54,633 nt of DNA from Neisseria shayeganii 871 (GTDB taxonomy: Bacteria; Pseudomonadota; Gammaproteobacteria; Burkholderiales; Neisseriaceae). The translations under genes and the position numbers were made by a program. The stretch lies in NCBI RefSeq assembly GCF_000226875.1, contig NZ_JH164926.1:84231-138863 (forward strand). The letters run 5' to 3'. Below the pieces are notes generated by a model that was given only the letters and a program-made list of their open reading frames with translations, had not been told where the DNA came from and searched no databases. Numbering within the stretch: the first letter of the stretch is position 1; every line of letters starts with the position of its first letter. Below are positions 26,441-35,665 of this stretch, one piece after another.

Positions 26441-28567
26441 TTAATAACGCAAAACATTGCCTTCGCCACCCATAATGCGGGGAGTCAAGAAAATCAGCAA
26501 CTCGCGTTTGGTATTAGAACGGGTTGTGCTTTTGAACAGGTTGCCGATTACCGGAATGTCACCCAACAAAGGCACTTTATACTCGCCGGTTGAATTATTT
26601 TCTTCGTAAATACCACCTAAGATGATGGTGCCTCCGTCTTCCACCATGGCTTTGGTATTCAGCTCTTTGGTGCTGATACAGGGGGTACCTTGTACACTAC
26701 AGTCCCTGTCAACCGAATCTTTATTCAGCTGGATGTCCATAATTACATTGCCATCAGGTGTGATTTGCGGTGTCACAATCATGGACAATACGGCTTCCTT
26801 AAAGCTCACGCTGGTAGCTCCGCTAGAAGTGGCTTCTTGATACGGGATTTCCGTACCTGATTTGATCGTGGCCTGTTTACGGTCTTGGGTCAGTACACGA
26901 GGGCTGGAAATAATTTTGCCGCGATTTTGTTCCTGCATTGCTTGGAGTTCTAAACCCAAAGCGCCTGTTGCATAACTTTTGATGATAGAAATAGCGGAAG
27001 TCGGACTGCTAATGGGCAGATTGACATTGGGAATGCCCCAGCGGCTGTTACCGAAATCTCCCAGTGTTCCTGAAGCACGTCCTCCTATTTTGGTGCCTCC
27101 GTTTTCACTACCGAATCCGAAACGCACGCCCAGTGCGCGGGAGAAGCCGTCATTAGCTTCCACAATACGTGCTTCAATCATTACTTGACGGGCAGGTACG
27201 TCCAATTGGGCAATCAAATCCTCAAACTGTTTGATTACATTGGCATTGTCTTTGATGATGAGCGTATTGGTTGCCGGATCGATAACAGCGCTTCCCCGGC
27301 TGCTTAAAAGAGAATTATTAGAATTACCAGAAGAGCCACCAGATTCGCTGATATTCAAAATTTTGCGGAATTCGTTGACATCTTTGTAGCGTAATTGGAA
27401 GGTTCGAGAGTGGAGTGCCCCCAGTTCGTCGATTGCTTTGCGTCCCTCTAAAATAGCTCTTTCTTTATCAAGCAATTCTTGTCGTGGCGCAACATTGATA
27501 ATATTACCATTGCGACGGTAGTCTAAGTCCCGCGCTTGCATGACCAAATCTAAAGCCTGATCCCAAGGTACTTCTTTCAAAGACAGAGTCATTTTGCCAG
27601 AAACACTGTCGCTGGCAACAATATTCATACCAGATTCTTTGGCCAAAATTTGCAGAATAGTTCGCACCTCAACATCTTGAAAGTCCAGAGAAATACGTTT
27701 TCCGTTGAAGTTCCGCTGCCGGCGATCGCTGCCGGACTCGGCTACAACGGTTTTGGGTGAGACGGTCAGCACATAGCGTCCCGCACTTTGGCTGGTTTTG
27801 TATTCCCAGTTGCCCTGTGTACGGATGGTGATTTCCGTATCGTTACCCAGACGGCGTAAACTTACCGTGCGGACAGGAGTACTGAAATCCGTTACATCAA
27901 AGTTTCGCTGGGCAGCAATAGGGATTTGGTTGTTTTTAAAAAGAATAACCAAGCGATCGTTGTGTTGTTTAATGTCGGGATTGCCACGGTATCCAGCCGG
28001 ATTGATTTCAACAATTCCCGCATTGTTAGCCCCCTTTCTAAAATCTACATTGATATTGGCGATGTTGCTGCTTTCTGAGGAAGCAGTAGAGTTTGCTTTT
28101 GAGGCCGATTCAGTGATGGTTACTGTTTCTTGACGTAAAGCAGGGGCTGCTGTTTGATGTCTGGTGGGTGTTTGGGCAGTAGTATGCGTGGATTCGTTAA
28201 TGTATACCCATACTTCATTGCCTTTTATTTCTGCATTGTATTGGCCTGGTTTGTTCAGACTCAGTAAGACACGGGTTTTATTGTTGTCTTGAGCGACGGC
28301 AATTTGACTTAATAAATCGTCATTGTATTGCAAAACAGGTTGATTAAGATTGGATCCCGTGCCTGCGAAATCTAATGCAATGCGCGAAGGAGCGGTAGTG
28401 ATGAAGCCACTCGGTTTGATCATGTCGCGATCAAAACGAATTTTGATGACTTTTTGGTTATCGGGTAAGGCAGATACATTAATATCTGTAATATTTCCAG
28501 CAAAAACGCTTTGAATTGCCAAGCCCAACCCTAAAGTGCTTAGATATTTTAACTTTTTAATTTTCAT
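26441..28567 (-). CDS. pilQ: Type IV pilus secretin
   Basis: The outer-membrane channel through which the pilus fibre, and in competent cells DNA, passes. The 708-aa precursor has signal peptide MKIKKLKYLSTLGLGLAIQSVFAG. Two AMIN-type peptidoglycan-binding regions follow (about residues 25-125 and 165-275), separated by a Thr/Ser/Ala-rich linker. Then come the N0/STN domain starting KRISLDFQDVEVRTILQILA, an N1 domain, and the secretin core with VPARQVMIEARIVEA and the C-terminal VPLLGDIPVIGNLFKSTT. The Ser/Asn-rich stretch near residue 395-410 is a loop. It is the last pil gene of the pilMNOPQ order. Confidence 0.96.
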   Translation of the reverse strand: MKIKKLKYLSTLGLGLAIQSVFAGNITDINVSALPDNQKVIKIRFDRDMIKPSGFITTAPSRIALDFAGTGSNLNQPVLQYNDDLLSQIAVAQDNNKTRVLLSLNKPGQYNAEIKGNEVWVYINESTHTTAQTPTRHQTAAPALRQETVTITESASKANSTASSESSNIANINVDFRKGANNAGIVEINPAGYRGNPDIKQHNDRLVILFKNNQIPIAAQRNFDVTDFSTPVRTVSLRRLGNDTEITIRTQGNWEYKTSQSAGRYVLTVSPKTVVAESGSDRRQRNFNGKRISLDFQDVEVRTILQILAKESGMNIVASDSVSGKMTLSLKEVPWDQALDLVMQARDLDYRRNGNIINVAPRQELLDKERAILEGRKAIDELGALHSRTFQLRYKDVNEFRKILNISESGGSSGNSNNSLLSSRGSAVIDPATNTLIIKDNANVIKQFEDLIAQLDVPARQVMIEARIVEANDGFSRALGVRFGFGSENGGTKIGGRASGTLGDFGNSRWGIPNVNLPISSPTSAISIIKSYATGALGLELQAMQEQNRGKIISSPRVLTQDRKQATIKSGTEIPYQEATSSGATSVSFKEAVLSMIVTPQITPDGNVIMDIQLNKDSVDRDCSVQGTPCISTKELNTKAMVEDGGTIILGGIYEENNSTGEYKVPLLGDIPVIGNLFKSTTRSNTKRELLIFLTPRIMGGEGNVLRY

Positions 28568-28586
28568 AACGTTAATCCCTTAAAGT

Positions 28587-29129
28587 TTAGTTGGTTTTTG
28601 ATTGGTTACCAGTTGAGTCTTCAGTTTTTTCATTTAAACCCAGTTCGGCCGGGCGATTTTCCCATTCACCATAACTGTTTTCAACCAATTCGTTGACGAT
28701 GATTTTGTCAGGCGTGATGGCGGTAATTCTTCCATGGTTTTGACCGATGTAGTTACCGATGCGAACGGTGTAAGTATGATTATTGGCTTCTATAAATGCA
28801 GATACTTGATTTCCTCGTTTGATTGATCCTACATAACGGACACTTTCTAAACTGAAATTTTCTAGAATTTCCTTCACCCTATTGGGGTTAGGGACGTTTA
28901 TACCAGTTTGCTGGTTGACCCGGATGCGTTTAGGATCAAAAATATTTAAGCCATTGATGACAGGGTCGATATACTGAGCTGGTTTAGAGAGTGTAGGCAC
29001 TTCTACCGGACGCACATTATTCTCTGCTTGGCGCTGTGTTTCTTGCATCCAATCATCTAAATCGTTTCCAGGCATAGAGCAGGCAGCTAAGCAGCACAGT
29101 ATAGGAAGCGAAAGTAAATTTGCTTTCAT
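28587..29129 (-). CDS. pilP: Type IV pilus lipoprotein PilP
   Basis: A 180-aa inner-membrane lipoprotein that links the PilNO complex to the PilQ secretin. The signal ends in lipobox LAAC with Cys17. The N-terminal half is the unstructured, PilNO-binding segment and the C-terminal half is a beta-sandwich domain (YVGSIKRGNQVSAFIEANNHTYTVRIGNYIGQNHGRI). Position directly upstream of pilQ and length fit the family. Confidence 0.92.
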   Translation of the reverse strand: MKANLLSLPILCCLAACSMPGNDLDDWMQETQRQAENNVRPVEVPTLSKPAQYIDPVINGLNIFDPKRIRVNQQTGINVPNPNRVKEILENFSLESVRYVGSIKRGNQVSAFIEANNHTYTVRIGNYIGQNHGRITAITPDKIIVNELVENSYGEWENRPAELGLNEKTEDSTGNQSKTN

Positions 29130-29163
29130 AGTACAATCCTTATTTTTTATAAAATTACTCTCA

Positions 29164-29778
29164 TTATTCAGCAGCGGAGGCGCTGCTGGCAGCTGCTTCG
29201 TTAATCTCTAAGGCTTTATAAGTATTGGCATTGGCACTTAAGGTAAGTACACCGTTGTTTCCTTCTTTTTCATTTGAAGGAACCAAACTAATTTTATCCA
29301 GAGTAACGATCCTAGATAAACGGCCAACATCGCGAGTAAATTGTGCAATTTGCTCATAACTTCCTGAGATAGAAATTTCATGAGGTAGTTGCTGTACGCT
29401 ATCATCATTAATGGGCGGCAAAGGTTTTACGCTGTTCATGCGCATACTGTTTTTCGCACCTGCCTGATGGAGCTCCTGAATTAAATTTGGGATTTCTGCA
29501 TCAGTAGGCAATTGCTTTAACAGGACATTAAAAGCTGTGCGAATTTGTTTTAGCTCTTCTTCTAGAACAGGAAGGTTGGCTGCTTGGGCAGCTTTATTTG
29601 CGTAATCCTGTTTCAATTGCTCTTCTTGTCCTTGTAAAGTTTCAATTTCAGACCATTGGTCTTTAAATAGTGCGACGTAGCCTATGCCCAAAGTAACCAA
29701 GATAATGAGTGCCGCAACTCCGAATTGTGTAGCTTTCCCTTGTTTGTATAAAGTATTTAAGTCGATATTTGTAGCCAT
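29164..29778 (-). CDS. pilO: Type IV pilus inner-membrane protein PilO
   Basis: A 204-aa bitopic protein with a short cytoplasmic start, one membrane helix near residues 20-40 (AALIILVTLGIGYVALF), a coiled coil (LQGQEEQLKQDYANKAAQAANLP), and a periplasmic ferredoxin-like domain (GAKNSMRMNSVKPLPP; ISISGSYEQIAQFTRDVGRLSRIV). It pairs with PilN to form the alignment complex. There are 21 bases between pilN and pilO. Confidence 0.92.
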   Translation of the reverse strand: MATNIDLNTLYKQGKATQFGVAALIILVTLGIGYVALFKDQWSEIETLQGQEEQLKQDYANKAAQAANLPVLEEELKQIRTAFNVLLKQLPTDAEIPNLIQELHQAGAKNSMRMNSVKPLPPINDDSVQQLPHEISISGSYEQIAQFTRDVGRLSRIVTLDKISLVPSNEKEGNNGVLTLSANANTYKALEINEAAASSASAAE

Positions 29779-29799
29779 GACGCTTTGCTCCCTAAAAAA

Positions 29800-30384
29800 T
29801 CATTGAGCCGTATCAGTTGATGTGTCTGTTTGTTTGCTAACAGATGTTGCTGATAAGGCAACGGTTAATTCGAACTCCTGTACGGCTTCTACCTTTTTAA
29901 TGCTGGACAGCGCAGGTTGCTCAAATACCTGAGTTGTAGGAATAACGCGCATAAAGTCTGCAATCTTGCTATCGCTTGTTGCTTTGCCGGACAAAGTATA
30001 GTTTTGAGGATCAGTTGCTTTGATGCCGGTTAAATATACGCCTTCCGGTGCGACTGCATTCAGCATATCAATAATACGTGCTGCTTCAAAACGTTTATTT
30101 TCTAATTCCTCTACTTTTTGTTTACGGCTTAAGAAGGCTGCTTTTTCCTTTTCTAAGCCGGCGACTTCCTGAATTTTTTCATCCAAAAGAGCAATTCCGT
30201 CGGTGAGCTGCTGGTTTCTTGACTCTTGATTAAGCTTCATGCCGCTCAGGGTCATATAAGTAAATGCACACAGTCCAATTCCTGCCAGTAAGGATAAAAG
30301 CATCAAACGATTGAATTGGGACTTTTTCTTTTGATCCAGCTGCTCACGGTAAGGCAGCATATTGATTTTGATTAAAGGCGTCAT
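29800..30384 (-). CDS. pilN: Type IV pilus inner-membrane protein PilN
   Basis: A 194-aa bitopic protein. The conserved cytoplasmic N-terminus IKINMLPYREQ, the peptide that docks into PilM, is intact. A membrane helix follows (LMLLSLLAGIGLCAFTYM), then a coiled coil and a periplasmic domain with GVYLTGIKATDPQNYTLSGKA. The gene lies two bases after the pilM stop, so translation is probably coupled. Confidence 0.93.
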   Translation of the reverse strand: MTPLIKINMLPYREQLDQKKKSQFNRLMLLSLLAGIGLCAFTYMTLSGMKLNQESRNQQLTDGIALLDEKIQEVAGLEKEKAAFLSRKQKVEELENKRFEAARIIDMLNAVAPEGVYLTGIKATDPQNYTLSGKATSDSKIADFMRVIPTTQVFEQPALSSIKKVEAVQEFELTVALSATSVSKQTDTSTDTAQ

Positions 30385-30386
30385 GT

Positions 30387-31486
30387 TTATAATCCTCGCG
30401 CAGCCAAACCGAAGGCAACTGTCAATTGTCCGGCTTCTAAGTTAAAGTGTGGATTTTCTGTCTGGGCATTAGCCTGTACGCTATAGACCGGCTCAGCCTG
30501 TTGCGTCGGGATATTAGTTTGCGAATAAACATTTTCAGCCAGCCCGAAAGGTTGCATAAATGGGCATCCTGCAATGAGGATATGCTTGATATTTTCCTGA
30601 TAGTCACTGCTGACTGTGGTGTAATAAAACTGCAAAACCCGTTGGATTTCTTGGGTCAATTGATTATTGAAGTGATTGGCGACTGTTGATTGGAAGTCTG
30701 CCGGTTTTGTATTTTTGAATCGGAGATGCCACGCATCGTCTTCAGTCAGCTTATACTGGCGCTGGATATTAAGCGTCAATTGTTTATTGCCGAAATTGGT
30801 TTCTTGTTTGTATAGAATTTGGCCATTTTGTAGGATGAATGCTTTCATTTGCTCTTCATCGACGTAGAAGACAGCTAATTTCTGATTTTCCAAATCAGAC
30901 GAAAACTGATCCATCCAGATAGAGAATGCGTTCACAACGGCGAAAGTATCTACATCCATTTGTGACAAAGCAATGCCAGCAGCTTCAAATGCATCAACCC
31001 GCAAATTAACATCATCACGTTTTGCAGCAGCCAGAACGATTTCTTGTACATTGCCATCATGGGAGTCAGCAGTAATCTGATAATCAAAGCTCAGATCGCT
31101 TGAGCCTATGGTTTGGCTGGCCTCAAGCTCAGCAAACTCCTCCAATGATAAATCGGAGCTTCGAGAGTCAAAATGCAAAGTTTGAGTATTGGTTAGGGAC
31201 TGAGGAAGGGCGGCTGTGATATTTTTGCAACTGGTGCCGAGCTGTTCGTAAGTTTGTTGTAAATATGATACGAGTTGGTCATAATCCTCAATATTGCCGT
31301 TTATAATAATGCCTTTCGGAAGAGGCTGGATGGCATATTTTTCCAGTTTCAGCCGGTCAGGGGTGCTACCTGAAAGGTGTACCATGCTGATGGTATTCGG
31401 TGTAACATCTATCCCCAAGCTGCCTTTGCCGCTGAAATTTTTTTTGATTTATTATTTGATTTATTTGAATTTTTTGATATTTTCAT
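30387..31486 (-). CDS. pilM: Type IV pilus actin-like ATPase PilM, frameshifted near the start
   Basis: The cytoplasmic actin-fold protein that binds the PilN N-terminus and links the pilus motor to the inner-membrane complex. The main frame reads from a TTG at 31418 (GIDVTPNTISMVHLSG, the phosphate-1 region) to 30387, about 343 aa. A better start lies upstream: ATG at 31486 with GGGAG eight bases before it, followed by a Lys/Asn/Ser-rich stretch. That frame hits a stop because the eight-A run complementary to 31438-31445 is one A short; a ninth A would join the two frames without a break. If real, expression depends on slippage or on the weak TTG. It is divergent from ponA. Confidence 0.87.
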
Positions 31487-31616
31487 ACTTGGAACTCCCT
31501 TTGAAAAATCATCTTACGGCCATTGCTGAATGAATACAAGGTTTAGCATTTCCTTGCAGAAATTTGAGTATAGTTTACTTTAGCCAAAGTCTTTATAGAT
31601 AGAAATATTTTTCGTT

Positions 31617-34001
31617 ATGGTTAGAAAATTTTTTACTACTGTATTTGGGTTGTTGATCGGATTGCTGCTGTTCGGTATCGGCTTGCTTGCGATTGCGGTT
31701 ATGGTGACCTACCCCAAGCTGCCTACCTTGGAGGCGGTTACCCACTATCAGCCCCGTATGCCTTTGATGATTTATTCTTCAGACGGCAAACTGATCGGCC
31801 AATATGGCGAAGAGCGCCGAGCATTCACGAAAATTGACCAGTTTCCGAAAGTGTTGAAGGATGCTGTGTTGGCAGCCGAAGATAAGCGTTTTTATCAGCA
31901 TTGGGGTGTGGATACCACCGGAGTGATGCGCGCGGTGATCGGAAACTTTCAAGCCGGCGGTGTGCAGTCCGGCGCCAGCACCATTACCCAACAAGTGGCG
32001 CGCAATTTTTATTTGACCAATGAGCGGACTTATACGCGCAAATTCAATGAAGCCTTGCTGGCATATAAAATCGAACAGTCTTTGACTAAAGATCAGATTT
32101 TAGAGCTTTATTTCAATCAGATTTACTTGGGCCAACGCGCTTACGGGTTTGCTGCGGCCTCTCAAATTTATTTTAACAAACCGGTGCAAGAGTTGAGTTT
32201 GGCCGAAGCGGCCATGCTGGCCGGCCTGCCCAAAGCTCCCTCTTCTTATAACCCGATTGTGAATCCTGAGCGGGCTCGTTTGCGGCAAGAATATATTCTG
32301 AACAATATGGTTCAGGAGGGGATGATTACACCGCAGCAACGTGAACAGGCTTTGGCCGAGAAATTGGTGTACGAGCGGCAGCAGGTTGATATTGACCAGA
32401 ATTCCTTGTATGTGGCTGAGATGGCGCGTCAGGAGATGTATGATAAATACGGAGAAGAGGCCTATACCCGCGGTTTCCGTGTGTACACCACGGTTGATAC
32501 AGAAAGCCAGCGTGTGGCCACCAATGCTTTGCGTCGCGCTTTGAAGGGGTTTGGCGTGGGTGCCTACCGTGGTGCGGAGGGTTACTTGGACCTGGGCAAA
32601 ATCGAAGCCGATGTGTTGGATGAAAACCTGGACCAATATTTGAACGGTTTTTACACGGTTGACGGTTTGGTTCCTGCTGTTGTGTTGAAAGCCAGCCGTT
32701 CGCAAATAGAGGTTTATTTGCAAGGCGGCGAGCGTATTAAATTGGGCGGTAATACGGTGAGCAATATTGCCCGCACCATCAATAATCAGAATATGGGGGA
32801 CGCTTCCGTGCGTCCGGGCGCCCTCATTCGAGTGCGCAAATTGGATCGCGGTTGGCAAATCAGCCAAGTGCCTGAGTTGCAGGGTGCCATTGTGGCCTTG
32901 GACAGTAAAACAGGGGCCATCCGTGCATTGGTGGGTGGGTTTGACTTCCACAGTAAAAGTTTTAACCGGGCCACTCAAGCAGAGCGCCAGCCGGGTTCTA
33001 CTTTCAAACCGTTTGTCTATTCTGCTGCTTTGGCCAAAGGCATGACAGCGGCCACCACCATTAACGATGCTCCTTTGGAGTTGCCGGGTATGGGTGCCGG
33101 CGGCCGCCCATGGCGTCCGAAAAACTCCGACGGCCGATATTCTGGTTTTATTACCTTGCGCCAGGCCTTAACTGCTTCGAAAAACATGGTTTCCATTCGT
33201 ATTGTCATGGCCATGGGTATTGATGAAGCGCACAAATACGTACAACGTTTCGGCTTTAACGCCCAGCAAGTTCCGGCTGCTTTGTCTATGGCTTTGGGCA
33301 GTGGTTCGGCAACGCCCTTACAAATGGCGGAGGCCTATGCGGTATTTGCCAACGGCGGCTACAAAATTTCTTCTTATGTGATTGACCGTATCGAAGACGG
33401 AGAGGGCCGCTTGCGGGCACAAATGAAACCGTTGGTGGCCGGCGAAAACGCGCCCCAAGTGATTGATCCGCGTAACGCTTATATCATGTATAGCATGATG
33501 CGGGACGTCATTCGCCGCGGTACGGCTACCCGGGCCAATGCTTTGGGCCGTAGCGACTTGGCCGGCAAAACCGGTACCACCAATGCCAATAAAGACGCTT
33601 GGTTTGCAGGTTTCAACCCGGATTTGGTTGCGGTGGTTTATATCGGTTTCGATAAGCCTAGAAGCATGGGACGCGCTGCTTTCGGCGGTACCATCGCGCT
33701 GCCTGTGTGGATCGACTATATGCGCCATGCGCTGAAAGGCGTGCCGGTAAAAGAGATGCCGGTGCCGCAAGGTTTGGTGCGCAAAGGCGGTGAATACTTC
33801 CTGCAAGAGCAGCAAACCACCAGCCCGCGTTTGGCGATTGACAACCGTGGTGCCGATCCGGATGCAGACGATATTGCTGCAGCGGGCAACAACCCTGTGG
33901 TGCCTGAAGTGGTGATTCCGCCGGTTAATAACGGAGGCGGTAGCAACAGGGGCAGCGGCGGTGGCGGCGGCTCTTCTGAAGAAATTGATGCACTCTTCTG
34001 A
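31617..34001 (+). CDS. ponA: Penicillin-binding protein 1A (bifunctional class A)
   Basis: Polymerises and cross-links peptidoglycan at the inner membrane. The 794-aa protein has an N-terminal signal anchor (about residues 8-30), a GT51 glycosyltransferase domain with AAEDKRFYQHWG (Glu88) and GASTITQQVARNF, and a transpeptidase domain with Ser461 (QPGSTFKPF), SKN-type SKNMVS and KTGTT (Lys651). The C-terminus is a low-complexity Gly/Ser/Asn tail. It is divergent from pilM, the order also found in Neisseria. A terminator-like stem follows. Confidence 0.96.
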   Translation: MVRKFFTTVFGLLIGLLLFGIGLLAIAVMVTYPKLPTLEAVTHYQPRMPLMIYSSDGKLIGQYGEERRAFTKIDQFPKVLKDAVLAAEDKRFYQHWGVDTTGVMRAVIGNFQAGGVQSGASTITQQVARNFYLTNERTYTRKFNEALLAYKIEQSLTKDQILELYFNQIYLGQRAYGFAAASQIYFNKPVQELSLAEAAMLAGLPKAPSSYNPIVNPERARLRQEYILNNMVQEGMITPQQREQALAEKLVYERQQVDIDQNSLYVAEMARQEMYDKYGEEAYTRGFRVYTTVDTESQRVATNALRRALKGFGVGAYRGAEGYLDLGKIEADVLDENLDQYLNGFYTVDGLVPAVVLKASRSQIEVYLQGGERIKLGGNTVSNIARTINNQNMGDASVRPGALIRVRKLDRGWQISQVPELQGAIVALDSKTGAIRALVGGFDFHSKSFNRATQAERQPGSTFKPFVYSAALAKGMTAATTINDAPLELPGMGAGGRPWRPKNSDGRYSGFITLRQALTASKNMVSIRIVMAMGIDEAHKYVQRFGFNAQQVPAALSMALGSGSATPLQMAEAYAVFANGGYKISSYVIDRIEDGEGRLRAQMKPLVAGENAPQVIDPRNAYIMYSMMRDVIRRGTATRANALGRSDLAGKTGTTNANKDAWFAGFNPDLVAVVYIGFDKPRSMGRAAFGGTIALPVWIDYMRHALKGVPVKEMPVPQGLVRKGGEYFLQEQQTTSPRLAIDNRGADPDADDIAAAGNNPVVPEVVIPPVNNGGGSNRGSGGGGGSSEEIDALF

Positions 34002-34029
34002 TGATTACCGTTAAAGTAAACGCATAGAG

Positions 34030-34072
34030 GGCTGAGGCTGTCGGATAGGAAAACGGCCTCAGCCTTTATTTA
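34030..34072 (+). terminator. Rho-independent terminator after ponA
   Basis: GGCTGAGGC (34030-34038) pairs perfectly with GCCTCAGCC (34056-34064) and is followed by a T-rich stretch (TTTATTTATT), 28 bases past the ponA stop. Unlike most hairpins in the window, it contains no DUS. Confidence 0.75.
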
Positions 34073-34126
34073 TTGTTTGGCGCAATCGAGCTGAGCAGCT
34101 TAGATGCTATCCACAAATTGGCACGC

Positions 34127-34294
34127 TGAGACCTTTGCAAAACCCCCAGATGTGGATGCAGTTCAAGGCGTAGCAGCGCAGCGAGTGTGAACGCAGGAAT
34201 CCCTGTGGGACAGACATATCATCTAGATAGGCAAGCGAGCGAGCAGCGCACAACGCAGAAATGCGCCGCAGATGGGGGTTTTGCAAAGGTCTCA
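34127..34294 (-). mobile_element. MITE-like repeat, copy 5 (short form)
   Basis: A 168-bp copy in minus orientation with intact ends (TGAGACC and GGTCTCA) and a CGC duplication at 34124-34126 and 34295-34297. No DUS is adjacent, which makes its target boundary unambiguous. Like copy 2 it lacks the 18-base internal segment. The remaining gene-free stretch 34002-34458 holds two terminator-like stems. Confidence 0.8.
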
Positions 34295-34400
34295 CGCCGT
34301 CGTTTTATGCTGGCCAACTATGTATGGCTTTGAAAGCAATCGAACTAAACCTGAGTATTGGAATGGCCGCGGAAGCTCAGCACTGAGTGTGCACAGAGTT

Positions 34401-34435
34401 CAGCCGGCAATCGTTTAAGGATTGCCGGCTGTTTT
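34401..34435 (+). terminator. Terminator-like stem without an obvious upstream gene
   Basis: CAGCCGGCAATC (34401-34412) pairs perfectly with GATTGCCGGCTG (34420-34431), followed by TTTT. The T-run is on the plus strand, yet no plus-strand gene ends nearby apart from ponA, 400 bases upstream behind its own terminator. It could be a bidirectional terminator for the minus-strand gene that ends at 34459, or mark the 3' end of a small RNA in about 34300-34435. Confidence 0.5.
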
Positions 34436-34458
34436 GCTGGATCAGGGTAATCTGCTGC

Positions 34459-35556
34459 TTAAATCGCCACAGCCGTTTCTTCCAGGCGCACAATTTCTCG
34501 GCGCAGATGTTTGAGCGCAGGCGTAACAATTGCCACAAAAACAGCCTCCCGCATGATGCGCTGTGCAGCGTGGTTTTTCAGGTAGCCTTTGGCGCCGGCA
34601 TGCAGCACGGCAGATTGGGCGGCGCGTAAGGCCAGCTCGCTGGCTTCGGCACGGCTTTTCAATACCGGTAAGGCAGGTTGGTGGCCTTGCTGAGCCGCAG
34701 CGTAGAGTGGGGTGCTGTCGCTAAGCCAATGCTCGAAATCATTTTGCAGGCTTTGTCCGCTGTCAGGCAGATAGGCATTGGCGGGATTGCCCGAACGGCA
34801 GCTGTCTTGGATAACCGACAAAGCGGCGTCGATAATCCCGGCGGCAAAACCGTTTTGCAGCAGCAGGAAGCCGGGTTTGATGCGAGCGAGATAGTCGGGA
34901 AACTCATCGGGCGTGGCCAAGATATCGGCAGGAGTGATTTCCATGTCTTTAAAGCGCACGCTCAAGGTGCGGGTGCCTTCCAGGGCGCAAAATTCGGGAC
35001 TGCGTTTCAGGCTGACGCCGTCGCGCCAACCCTCCACCATAAACATCACATAGCCGCCGTCTGTGGTTTGTGCCGTGCACGCCCATACGTGTTCGTCGCC
35101 GATATTCGATACCCAAGGCAAGCCGCCGTTGATCAGGTAGCCGTTTCCGTTCGGCTCGGCTTTCAACAAATGTTTTTCGATGCCGTCTAAATGCTTGACC
35201 GTATTTGACATGCCGGTGCCGGCCAGCAGACGGCCTTCGGAAACGGCGCGGAAATAACGCTTGCGCACATCACGGTTGCTACTCATGGCCAGATACCAAG
35301 CGCAAGTGGCTTGGCACCACGCGGTAAAGCCGGTGGAGCCGCATTCGGCGGCTACCGAGCGCAGAATATCCACTTGTTCGGCCAAGGCGTCGCTTTGGCC
35401 GTTTTCTTCGGCCCGCAAGAAGGCGGCAAAACCGCCCAAACGGCCCAATTCGTGCAGGTAGTCTTTCGGATAAAGCCCTTCGCGGTCGATGCGTTCGACC
35501 AAGGGGCGCAAGTGTTGGCGGGCGTGTTCACGGATGGTTTCGCTGCGTGTCGGCAT
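34459..35556 (-). CDS. Acyl-CoA dehydrogenase family flavoprotein
   Basis: A 365-aa protein with the acyl-CoA dehydrogenase fold: helical N-terminal domain to about residue 110, middle beta domain (GTGMSNTVKHLDG, GYLINGGLPWVSN, HVWACTAQTTDGGYVMFMV), and a helical C-terminal domain. The middle motif resembles FAD-contacting segments of the family and of related flavin monooxygenases. No beta-oxidation partner lies nearby and the catalytic glutamate cannot be placed with confidence, so the substrate is unknown; it may be a monooxygenase-like paralogue. A DUS is read in frame as KGYLKNH. It appears to be monocistronic. Confidence 0.75.
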   Translation of the reverse strand: MPTRSETIREHARQHLRPLVERIDREGLYPKDYLHELGRLGGFAAFLRAEENGQSDALAEQVDILRSVAAECGSTGFTAWCQATCAWYLAMSSNRDVRKRYFRAVSEGRLLAGTGMSNTVKHLDGIEKHLLKAEPNGNGYLINGGLPWVSNIGDEHVWACTAQTTDGGYVMFMVEGWRDGVSLKRSPEFCALEGTRTLSVRFKDMEITPADILATPDEFPDYLARIKPGFLLLQNGFAAGIIDAALSVIQDSCRSGNPANAYLPDSGQSLQNDFEHWLSDSTPLYAAAQQGHQPALPVLKSRAEASELALRAAQSAVLHAGAKGYLKNHAAQRIMREAVFVAIVTPALKHLRREIVRLEETAVAI

Positions 35557-35665
35557 GATGTGGTTTCAGTATCGGATAAAAAGGTGATGATAGAGCAGCA
35601 GCGAAGGGAGACAAATATTGATTGGCTATATGCTTATGCCGAGGTGGGAAGCAGGGGGAAACCAT

